59,790 bases of DNA from an uncultured Oscillospiraceae bacterium. Lineage in GTDB: Bacteria; Bacillota; Clostridia; Oscillospirales; Acutalibacteraceae. The position numbers and the translations under genes are program-made. The notes beneath the pieces are model-generated. The model was not told where the DNA came from and ran no database searches. It was given only the letters and a program-made list of their open reading frames with translations. The DNA is taken from positions 1 to 59,790 of the forward strand of contig UQQT01000012.1 in assembly GCA_900543395.1 (NCBI GenBank), written 5' to 3'. Shown in pieces: positions 15,712-22,444 of the stretch (the stretch's first letter is position 1; each line of letters begins with the position of its first letter).

Positions 15712-16590
15712 TTATATTTTCAGCTTCGTATTATCCATGAACTTAAAGATTCTCGGCTGTACGAATTCTCTTATAATTATATAAACCGTAAATCCGATTA
15801 CCGCCCCGATTACGACGTCCGAGAGGAAATGCGCGCCGGCAATAAGTCTTGCAAACGCGGTAAGCGCGGTGAATACGAACGCGGCGGCAAAGAAAACAGG
15901 CTCCTTGTTCCTCTGCTCTTTAATTCTGTCCGATACACTCAGAAGCAGAAACGTTTCCGAGGCGGCGTACGTGTGCCCCGAGGGGAACGAACGGCATCCC
16001 TTTATGCCCGCAATCCTGTACCACGGGGTGAAATTGTCTATCGTAAGTCCGTTAACGCCGTTTAACATATCGCGGTATCTCGGTCTGCCCCAGACGCGTT
16101 TGATAACCTCGACTCCCGCCGCCGTTACGAGGAACGTGAGAAGTCCGACTATCGCAAGCGGGCGCAGACGAATCATTGTCTCACGCTTTATGAGTCCGCC
16201 GAGAAACAAAGTCAATGCGGAGAACGCGACGGCTATGAGTATTAAAAATACCTTTGAAAAATCCTCGCCGAACCAGTCGTCGCCCAGCTTGAACATGCAC
16301 AGAACCCAGCCTGCAAGAACCGCGAATGCGTACCCTGCGCCGAGAATTATATTTAACTTTTTATCCTTCATCGTCCGCGCGTAGAACATAACCGTAAACG
16401 CAAACGGAATGATGCAGAACATCGGGAGCTCCGCGAATTTTTCCATAAAAATCCCGAAGCCGTTTGCCGGATTGTAAAGCGTGTTGTCTATAGCAAGATC
16501 CTTAAACGTCGCAGCGACGAGAAGTATTAAAGCGGCGGCGTAAAATCCCGCGTAATAAAAAACGCGCATTTTCGGTTTTCTTTTTTCCAT
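15712..16590 (-). CDS. PAP2-family membrane phosphatase
   Basis: 292 residues with about six membrane segments. The three phosphatase motifs are visible: KRVWGRPRY (motif 1), SFPSGHTYAA (motif 2) and ARLIAGAHFLSDV (motif 3). The motif 2 histidine and motif 3 histidine form the catalytic pair. Family members dephosphorylate undecaprenyl pyrophosphate or phosphatidate-type lipids at the outer face of the membrane. GGAGG precedes the start. It lies 47 bp downstream of the MFS gene on the same strand, so co-transcription is possible. Confidence 0.9.
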   Translation of the reverse strand: MEKRKPKMRVFYYAGFYAAALILLVAATFKDLAIDNTLYNPANGFGIFMEKFAELPMFCIIPFAFTVMFYARTMKDKKLNIILGAGYAFAVLAGWVLCMFKLGDDWFGEDFSKVFLILIAVAFSALTLFLGGLIKRETMIRLRPLAIVGLLTFLVTAAGVEVIKRVWGRPRYRDMLNGVNGLTIDNFTPWYRIAGIKGCRSFPSGHTYAASETFLLLSVSDRIKEQRNKEPVFFAAAFVFTALTAFARLIAGAHFLSDVVIGAVIGFTVYIIIREFVQPRIFKFMDNTKLKI

Positions 16591-16637
16591 ACCGAAACCT
16601 CCTGTATGTTTGTAATTTTATTTTAGTATATTTATTT

Positions 16638-17846
16638 TTATTTATCAATATTACTGTGTGTGTTTTTAGATTTTTTTAACAATTTAACCGACGCGAGTAT
16701 CATTACAACCGGAAAAACCGAGGCGAAAAGCATACCTTTTTTCAAATCGTCGCCGAATGCGGACGATATCATGCCGACGAGATACGGTCCCGACGAGCAG
16801 CCCGCGTCGCCTGCAAGCGCGAGGAACGCGAAAACCGACGTTGAGCATACCGGCATTTTAACCGTCGCAAGACTGTACGTTCCCGGCCACATAACTCCGA
16901 CGGCGAATCCGCACACACCCACGCCGATAAGCGACAGCACGGCAGAGGGCGAGAACGCGATTATCATATATCCCGCAAGACACAGCGCGGAGCAGAGCAT
17001 TATATATCTTGTAAGCTCGACCTTTTTACTGAGGCGCGAATAAACGACTCTCGCAATGCCCATTAAAAGCGCGAACATACACGGTCCGGCGATATCTCCG
17101 ACGGTTTTCGACACGCCGAGTCCCTTTTCGGCAAAAGCGGAAGCCCACTGACTTACCGCGATTTCCGCCGCGCCCGCGCACAGCATCATTATTATTAATA
17201 CTCTGAAGGTTCCCGATTTTAAAAGGTGAGTCAATTTGTCGTCGGATTCCTCGGGCTCGACGGTTTTATAAAGCGGGACGAATATAAACAGTACGCCGTT
17301 GAGTATCGGGATTATCGACCAGACAGCCGACATTATTTTCCAATGCTCTATGCCTGCGGTCATGAAAAATACGGTTGAGAGGAGTATTACGAGCATCTGA
17401 CCCCAGCAGTAGAATGAGTGGAGTATGCTCATGTGCGCCTCCTTGTTTTTTGTCGGGCAGGACTCGACAACAGGGCTGACAAGCACCTCTATAAGACCTC
17501 CGCCGACGGCGTAAATTACGATGGCGATTGTGATTCCGAGCATCGGCGACGGGAGAACCGACGGCAGTACGCCCAGTAAAATAAGTCCGATTCCTGCCAT
17601 GAAGTGTGAACCGGCAATACAGATTCTGACGCCTATCCTGTCTACGAATTTAGCCGAAAGAAAGTCTACGCAAAGCTGAATGAGGAAGTTGAACATCGCA
17701 AGGAACGACAGCTGCTTGAGCGTTATGCCGTAGTCCTTTTGAAACGTGACGTAGAGTAACGGGGCGAAGTTGTTGACGACGGCCTGCGTAATGTAGCCTA
17801 CATAGCTTGCGAAAAGAGTCGATTTGTAATTTTGCCTTAAATTCAT
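16638..17846 (-). CDS. MFS transporter
   Basis: 402 residues with twelve predicted membrane segments, in two halves joined by a cytoplasmic loop (KTVEPEESDDKLTHLLKSG). The conserved loop after segment 2 reads SAKFVDRIGVRI. The layout and length resemble sugar or metabolite transporters of the FucP/NNP-like MFS groups. The substrate cannot be assigned. The start follows GGAT at a modest spacing. Confidence 0.85.
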   Translation of the reverse strand: MNLRQNYKSTLFASYVGYITQAVVNNFAPLLYVTFQKDYGITLKQLSFLAMFNFLIQLCVDFLSAKFVDRIGVRICIAGSHFMAGIGLILLGVLPSVLPSPMLGITIAIVIYAVGGGLIEVLVSPVVESCPTKNKEAHMSILHSFYCWGQMLVILLSTVFFMTAGIEHWKIMSAVWSIIPILNGVLFIFVPLYKTVEPEESDDKLTHLLKSGTFRVLIIMMLCAGAAEIAVSQWASAFAEKGLGVSKTVGDIAGPCMFALLMGIARVVYSRLSKKVELTRYIMLCSALCLAGYMIIAFSPSAVLSLIGVGVCGFAVGVMWPGTYSLATVKMPVCSTSVFAFLALAGDAGCSSGPYLVGMISSAFGDDLKKGMLFASVFPVVMILASVKLLKKSKNTHSNIDK

Positions 17847-18259
17847 TTTTTTATCCTTTTTTGTATTTTAGATATAATATTTTATCATTTAATTTAAAAT
17901 AAAGCAAGCCGTATGTGTTTTTCATATTTTTCAACGGTATGATTATCGTTTGTTTTAATAATAAAGATATTTAGTAAATTTTGATATAAAATTGATAAAT
18001 TTCAGTAAACTTCTATTGACAATGTAGATTTTCTTTGATATAATTAAATTACAGAATGGGATAATATACGTAAAAATAAACCGATAGTTTAAACAAATAA
18101 TAACGTATTAACATATTTTTCATATTTTCATTATTGATATCGGAGGTGTTTGCGATGGTTTTGTGATATTGGGTTAATTTAAAAAGCCCGAATAATTGAA
18201 TGATCAAAAAAAACAGTTACATTGAATTTACGAATTTAATTTAAAGGAGCGTCATACCT
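17847..18259. other. 413-bp A+T-rich divergent intergenic region
   Basis: It separates the divergent MFS and secreted-protein genes. A consensus promoter lies at 18,016-18,044. The roughly 210-nt leader that follows holds a strong GGAGGTGTT before the three-codon ORF ATG GTT TTG TGA at 18,155-18,166. I see no riboswitch or attenuator hairpin linked to it, and nothing recognisable in 17,870-18,010. Confidence 0.5.
18016..18044 (+). promoter_or_regulatory. Consensus sigma-A promoter of the secreted-protein pair
   Basis: TTGACA (18,016-18,021), 17 bases, TATAAT (18,039-18,044). It is followed by a long A+T-rich leader to the gene at 18,260. Confidence 0.85.
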
Positions 18260-19321
18260 ATGAACAAGACAAAAAAAATACTCACCGTTATTGCGTTCAT
18301 ACTTGTTACGGCTGTTTGCGCGACCGGCGTAACGATTGCCGTGCTTGCGGACGCTAATCGTATTTCAATTAATTCGGACGGTGTTCTTTCTGCCGAAGAG
18401 GCTGTGAAATTAACAAATAAACTGGAGAAAAAGAATTTTTCACAATTAATTAAGGAAACGGATAAACTTGATATCAATAAAGACGGCGATATTTTCGGAT
18501 GCTATTACGACGCCGTTAAATCAAAACTCCACGATGTTTCCAAAAATGATATTACATCAGAGCTTTTAAGTAAAAAAATAAGCGACGATACGAAAATCAA
18601 CCTCTTGCTTTTATGCGAAACAGAGGAAGTAGAAATTAACTATGACGATTTGCTCCCCATCCTGGAAGATAAAAGCGTTTCATCCGGCGTTAAAGGAGTT
18701 TTGGTTGATTTGTTAGCCGGTGAAGATGAAACTTATGCGGATGAAATTGCGAAATATGCAAGCACGTGCGGCGAAAGCGAGTTGACAAGGGCTTTATTGG
18801 CTCTAAAGGACGTTCGCCCCGAGCAGGCGGAGAAAAAAGCGAATAACATTTTATCCGATATGTCGGGCTCTTTTTCCCCCGCGCACAAAGCTGCGATAAT
18901 TGTAAAATCCGCTCTGCTTGAAAGCAACAGTACGGATGATGAAATTGACTCCTTTATAAATGTTTGCGACCGCATTTTAAAGAGTATGCCGGCAGATGAC
19001 GTTGATGATAAGGAGGTTTCCGTAATTTACGCGTTGTCGGCATTGAAAAGCAAAAAATCATTCAGCTATTTAATGAATTTGGATATGGAAAACGCTGTTG
19101 ATTTCAGAGCGTACATTGTCGATGAAAACGAAGATGTGATCGACGGTATTTTAAATTCATCACCCGATTTTGAAAGCGTCGATTTAATAGCAAAGACTTA
19201 CGCATATTATGTACCGCAGGCTCAATTTAAAGAGAAAACAGAAAAATATCTCAATGATAACGGCGGTTATTTTTCCGAAAATGCAGATCAGAAAGAGATG
19301 TTGCTTGAGGTGATAAAATGA
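18260..19321 (+). CDS. Secreted or membrane-anchored protein of unknown function
   Basis: 353 residues after AAAGGAG. One N-terminal hydrophobic segment (residues about 6-30) acts as a signal peptide or anchor. A calcium-loop-like DINKDGDIFG lies near residue 72. The rest is almost entirely helical and acidic, with evenly spaced helices (LLSKKISDDTKINLLLLCE; LVDLLAGEDETYADEIAKYA) that suggest a HEAT/ARM-type solenoid. I do not recognise a family. The TGA overlaps the ATG of the next gene (ATGA), so the two are translationally coupled and probably act together at the surface. Confidence 0.7.
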   Translation: MNKTKKILTVIAFILVTAVCATGVTIAVLADANRISINSDGVLSAEEAVKLTNKLEKKNFSQLIKETDKLDINKDGDIFGCYYDAVKSKLHDVSKNDITSELLSKKISDDTKINLLLLCETEEVEINYDDLLPILEDKSVSSGVKGVLVDLLAGEDETYADEIAKYASTCGESELTRALLALKDVRPEQAEKKANNILSDMSGSFSPAHKAAIIVKSALLESNSTDDEIDSFINVCDRILKSMPADDVDDKEVSVIYALSALKSKKSFSYLMNLDMENAVDFRAYIVDENEDVIDGILNSSPDFESVDLIAKTYAYYVPQAQFKEKTEKYLNDNGGYFSENADQKEMLLEVIK

Positions 19322-20172
19322 ATTTCAAACAAATAAAGAAAAGGATTTCTCATACATTTTTCTCAATAGTACTATGCCTTTTGTTGTCTGTAATTCTTGT
19401 AACTGTTTGTTTTGCCGCTACCAATGTCAGAGGTTTTTCTGTATATAGACAAGGTAAATTCCCAAACCCGTCGGGGCATGCCGGGCTTGTTTACAGTACC
19501 AACATTGATGCTTCAAATGCAATTATTCATGTTGCTAAAGATGAATCTGATTATTGGATCAAAAAAATCAGCTTGAATTCTTTTATTGACACGCAAGATT
19601 TTTACGGATACTATGTTCCGAAAACACTAAAGAATTATTCAAAAACAGATCAAATGAATTTACGTTCAAAAGTAATATCAAAAGCACACGCTTTGTCTGC
19701 AATTGATGAAAATTCTTTGAGCTATAATGCATTGTATCAGGTATGGTATTCAAAAGATTCTAATAAGAACGGAATTGTAGATGTGAATGAAATTACAAGT
19801 ATTAGATGCGACGGCTTAGTAGAGTATTGCTATGAGTTCTATGGATTATCAGTCTATGGCGGTAATATTTCAAAATTTGATACGTCAATAAGAAATGCAC
19901 ATAGCGCACCGAATGTAACACCGAAACAACAAATAAAGCATCATTTACAGAATTGCTTAGGTGATGTTGATGCTGATTTAAAAGTTACAGCTTCGGACGC
20001 ACGAACGGTTTTGAGATTTTCTTCAAATTTGGAGTCCTCCGACACTTATCAAAAATTTGTTGCCGATGTAGATGGAAACGGTAATGTTACTGCCGAGGAT
20101 TCACGATTGATTCTTCGTTATGCCTCTAATTTGGAAAGCAGTTTCCCCGGAGACCCGTTTCCTCCCGATTAA
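19318..20172 (+). CDS. Secreted permuted NlpC/P60-like protein with C-terminal dockerin
   Basis: 284 residues; GAGGTGAT inside the upstream gene serves the ATG. A signal peptide (about 1-38) is followed by a papain-like domain in permuted order, with His first (SGHAGLVYS) and Cys later (RCDGLVEYCYEFYG), as in YiiX/LRAT-related enzymes. A dockerin closes the protein, with two F-hands (GDVDADLKVTASDARTVL and ADVDGNGNVTAEDSRLIL). A second calcium-type loop, DSNKNGIVDVNE, lies before the Cys. The likely substrate is a peptide or lipid linkage at the cell wall. It ends in a proline-rich tail. Confidence 0.75.
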   Translation: MNFKQIKKRISHTFFSIVLCLLLSVILVTVCFAATNVRGFSVYRQGKFPNPSGHAGLVYSTNIDASNAIIHVAKDESDYWIKKISLNSFIDTQDFYGYYVPKTLKNYSKTDQMNLRSKVISKAHALSAIDENSLSYNALYQVWYSKDSNKNGIVDVNEITSIRCDGLVEYCYEFYGLSVYGGNISKFDTSIRNAHSAPNVTPKQQIKHHLQNCLGDVDADLKVTASDARTVLRFSSNLESSDTYQKFVADVDGNGNVTAEDSRLILRYASNLESSFPGDPFPPD

Positions 20173-20200
20173 CAATATAAATATATAAGCGGTGATATTT

Positions 20201-20602
20201 ATGAACAAAAAACTTACTTATTTTAAAATAAGCGAGCCTTTGCTTTTATTTATGTGGCTTGTGTTATCCTTATTGGGGTTTCCGATAGTAAACATAGGCT
20301 TTTTCGCAGATCCGCATAATACCGTCGCCGGTGTGATATTCTACATTCTGATATCGCTGATCGCGGCGGTCGCAGTATTAAACTTAATTATCGGTATAAA
20401 AATAAAGCCTAAATCCTATACGATACCGTCCGTGTTTTTCAGCGTTGTTATGATAGGCTTTGTATGGGTCGAATCTATTTGGGTAAGTTATGAACCGAAC
20501 GCGTTGCCGATTCTCTTTAACGGCGCAGCGTGCTTGTTCCTCGTTCTTTCGATAATAATAAGCGTACTTCCGTTTCGTAAAAAAAAAGCAAAAACCGCAT
20601 AG
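20201..20602 (+). CDS. Small four-helix membrane protein, unknown function
   Basis: 133 residues from ATG 20,201, served by GGTGAT; an ATG nine bases earlier is within that site. Four hydrophobic segments fill the protein, which ends in a lysine-rich tail (FRKKKAKTA). It starts 28 bp after the dockerin gene, so it may belong to that operon. I recognise no family. Confidence 0.6.
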   Translation: MNKKLTYFKISEPLLLFMWLVLSLLGFPIVNIGFFADPHNTVAGVIFYILISLIAAVAVLNLIIGIKIKPKSYTIPSVFFSVVMIGFVWVESIWVSYEPNALPILFNGAACLFLVLSIIISVLPFRKKKAKTA

Positions 20603-20604
20603 TA

Positions 20605-20676
20605 ACGTCTTTCAAGTTTCTTTAACGCAGTCGAAGCGGAAAAAGGGTGGATATAAACCTTATGAGTTCGGCTCTC
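20605..20676 (+). repeat. 70-bp intergenic repeat, copy 2
   Basis: Homologous to 8,822-8,890 on the minus strand. TTATGA - 17 bases - TATAGT at its right end may form a weak promoter, and a terminator follows at 20,701, so a very short RNA could be made. Confidence 0.72.
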
Positions 20677-20700
20677 TTTTGCTATAGTTAATAAAATTCT

Positions 20701-20732
20701 CGGAGCTGTAGAAATACGGCTCCGATTTTTAT
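20701..20732 (+). terminator. Intrinsic terminator
   Basis: CGGAGC pairs with GCTCCG and is followed by ATTTTTAT. It ends transcription from the 18,260-20,602 operon or from the 20,605 repeat. Confidence 0.75.
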
Positions 20733-20812
20733 ATAAAAGAGCAGTTGAAACAAAGTTAATAAACGTATTATAATATACCTATAATAATTATAATATTCTT
20801 GGAGGTTTTTAT

Positions 20813-21766
20813 ATGAACAGGAAATCTAAGATCGCGCTTGTCTCCGCTTGTGCAGCCGGAATATATTCGGCTCTGACCGGAATTGTTTATTATGAGGTAA
20901 TGGGCAGACGCGCGCACATTGCGCCGTTTGCTTTCTCGCTCGCCGACAAAAAGGCGCAGAAGGAGCCGGATTATAAGCCTTACGCCGAGACGGACGGCGA
21001 AAAGTGGTTTAAGGAGCAGTCTCTCATTGAATTTACGAGAACGAACGAGGAAAACCACGCGCTCAAAGCGTATTTTCTCCCGGCGGAGAACGATTCGAAA
21101 AATTTTGTTTTCCTCTCGCACGGCTACCGCTCGAACGCAAGGGACGAGTTCGGCAGATTTGCGAAATTCTATCACGATAACGGCGTAAACGTTTTCATGG
21201 TTGACCACCAGGCGGCGGGACAGAGCGAGGGCGGACTCATCACGTTCGGTCAGCGTGAGGCTCGCGACGGACTCGGATGGCTCGGCTTCATGATCGATAC
21301 GTTCGGTGATGATATCGAAATATTCCTGCACGGAATCTCAATGGGATGCGCCACGGTTACGGCAATGACGGGCAATGATACGCTTCCCGAAAACGTAAAG
21401 TTTACGGTTGCCGACTGCGGTTATACGTCTATGCTCGACGAATTCAAATCGAATCTTGACAAGGCGCACGTTCCCGCGTTTCCGCTTCTTAACGCCGTCT
21501 CGGTGATCCACCGCGCGGCGACGGGCATGAGCATTAAGGAGGGCGCGCCGATTGACATGGTAAAGAACGCGAAGGTTCCCGTGCTGTTCATCCACGGAGC
21601 GACGGACGATTTTGTTCCGACGACAATGGTATTTGAGCTGTACGAGGCGTGTACGAGCGAAAAGGATCTGCTGATTGTCGACGACGCCGAACACGCCGAG
21701 AGCTATAAAAAAGACCCCGCCTCATACGAAGCGAAGGTTAAGGAATTCATGGATAAATATTTGTAA
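20813..21766 (+). CDS. Membrane-anchored alpha/beta hydrolase
   Basis: 317 residues with an N-terminal membrane anchor (about 5-30). The hydrolase fold shows the oxyanion HGYRSN, nucleophile elbow HGISMG (serine in GxSxG), the acid in TDDFVP and the catalytic His in DDAEHAESY. It belongs to the serine-aminopeptidase/BAAT-like group often annotated as alpha/beta hydrolase or lysophospholipase-like. The substrate is unknown. GGAGG precedes the start, and a terminator at 21,774 follows. Confidence 0.9.
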   Translation: MNRKSKIALVSACAAGIYSALTGIVYYEVMGRRAHIAPFAFSLADKKAQKEPDYKPYAETDGEKWFKEQSLIEFTRTNEENHALKAYFLPAENDSKNFVFLSHGYRSNARDEFGRFAKFYHDNGVNVFMVDHQAAGQSEGGLITFGQREARDGLGWLGFMIDTFGDDIEIFLHGISMGCATVTAMTGNDTLPENVKFTVADCGYTSMLDEFKSNLDKAHVPAFPLLNAVSVIHRAATGMSIKEGAPIDMVKNAKVPVLFIHGATDDFVPTTMVFELYEACTSEKDLLIVDDAEHAESYKKDPASYEAKVKEFMDKYL

Positions 21767-21773
21767 TTACAAG

Positions 21774-21815
21774 AAGCAGAATTTTGACAACAAACGACAA
21801 AGTTCTGCTTTTATT
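21774..21815 (+). terminator. Terminator of the alpha/beta hydrolase gene
   Basis: AAGCAGAA and TTCTGCTT form a stem, with extra TTTTG/CAAAG pairing inside, followed by TTATT. Confidence 0.8.
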
Positions 21816-21884
21816 GTAAAAAAATCGTTACAATAATGAAATTTTGTGATAAACTTGAGAAGTTCACGGATATATGTGAACCCC

Positions 21885-21970
21885 GGAGTTACCTATAAAC
21901 GGTAGGCGGTTTGCCCTTTTTATCTGTTAAGAGGGCAAAAAACCCTCTTATTTTTGATAAGGGGGTGATG
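21885..21970 (+). promoter_or_regulatory. Toxin mRNA leader, locus 2: fold-back arm and RBS-sequestering stem
   Basis: GGAGTTACC (21,885-21,893) and GGTTTGCCC (21,908-21,916) are inverted-repeat partners of GGTAACTCC (22,098-22,106) and GGGCGAAACC (22,080-22,089) beyond the ORF. Next, AAGAGGG/CCCTCTT (21,929-21,949) forms one hairpin. The alternative pairs CCCTCTTA (21,943-21,950) with TAAGGGGG (21,958-21,965), which contains the Shine-Dalgarno. The two hairpins exclude each other. A weak promoter TTACAA-16-TAAACT lies just upstream, ending near 21,854. Confidence 0.65.
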
Positions 21971-21973
21971 CTT

Positions 21974-22036
21974 GTGACTGAATCAGTTATTATTTTAATG
22001 TTAATAATTGTTATCCTTTACATAGCAAAAAAATAA
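21974..22036 (+). CDS. Candidate type I toxin peptide, 20 residues, locus 2
   Basis: GTG at 21,974, eight bases after an almost perfect AGGGGGTGAT; the ATG at 21,968 is too close to that site. The peptide is MTESVIILMLIIVILYIAKK: an acidic start, one membrane helix and a basic end. It parallels the peptide at 8,656-8,730. A convergent 84-nt RNA starts beyond it, overlaps its stop codon and shares its terminator region. Antisense plus foldable leader plus tiny hydrophobic peptide is the type I toxin pattern. The family name is unknown to me. Confidence 0.7.
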   Translation: MTESVIILMLIIVILYIAKK

Positions 22037-22110
22037 CCGCCCGATAAAAAACCCAAGCGGGCGGTTATAAACCAATGCTGGGCGAAACCGTCTATCCGGT
22101 AACTCCTTGC
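22027..22110 (-). ncRNA. Candidate antitoxin antisense RNA, locus 2 (about 84 nt)
   Basis: Transcribed from the promoter at 22,117-22,145, starting near 22,110. The 5' part GGAGTTACCGGATAGACGG matches the locus 1 RNA. It ends at a terminator where ATAACCGCCCG pairs with CGGGCGGTTAT (22,033-22,068), followed by seven T. It covers the last codons and the 3' UTR of the 20-residue peptide gene on the opposite strand. Confidence 0.74.
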
Positions 22111-22116
22111 ATTTTT

Positions 22117-22145
22117 ATTATAATGTCTTTTTCAGATTTTGTCAA
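22117..22145 (-). promoter_or_regulatory. Consensus promoter of antisense RNA, locus 2
   Basis: On the minus strand TTGACA (22,145-22,140), 17 bases, TATAAT (22,122-22,117); both hexamers are perfect, as in locus 1. Confidence 0.88.
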
Positions 22146-22168
22146 TACTTACGTTTCGTAAAATTATA

Positions 22169-22208
22169 ACAGGGCTTTGGCATTTTACGCTCAAAGCCCT
22201 GTTTTTTA
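22169..22208 (+). terminator. Strong terminator, probably the 3' end of the locus 2 toxin mRNA
   Basis: ACAGGGCTTT pairs perfectly with AAAGCCCTGT, followed by TTTTTTA. No other plus-strand gene ends nearby. A toxin mRNA reaching this point would contain the 3' fold-back arm at 22,080-22,106. Confidence 0.82.
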
Positions 22209-22226
22209 CACAGACATTTTTTGTAT

Positions 22227-22366
22227 GGGAATACGTTGTATTCCCGGGGTAAAGGCAGAAAATTTTAAATATGATTCTGCCGGCGGAAGCCCGCAGATTT
22301 CATATTGCCGACGCAGATTTATTACCGATAAAAACGTAAGTCTCATGCGGGAGGATACTGCGTCTC
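22227..22366. repeat. Hairpin-bounded 150-bp intergenic element, copy 1
   Basis: It starts with a GGGAATAC/GTATTCCC hairpin, contains a core of 23 bases (22,293-22,315) identical to copy 2 at 31,566-31,714, and ends with an imperfect GGGAGGAT hairpin. About 75-80% of the bases between the hairpins agree in the two copies. It lies downstream of the M28 peptidase gene. Confidence 0.78.
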
Positions 22367-22444
22367 AATTTGAATTTTCGCAATTATTTAAATTTGATTA
22401 TCATTCATAATCCTATGAACTCTTTTCTGCCCGCTGACCGCTGA

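Noticed and set aside
22255..22410. A 77-codon plus-strand frame over the 150-bp repeat
   Set aside because: It crosses the structured repeat, is not conserved in frame in the second copy and has no ribosome binding site.
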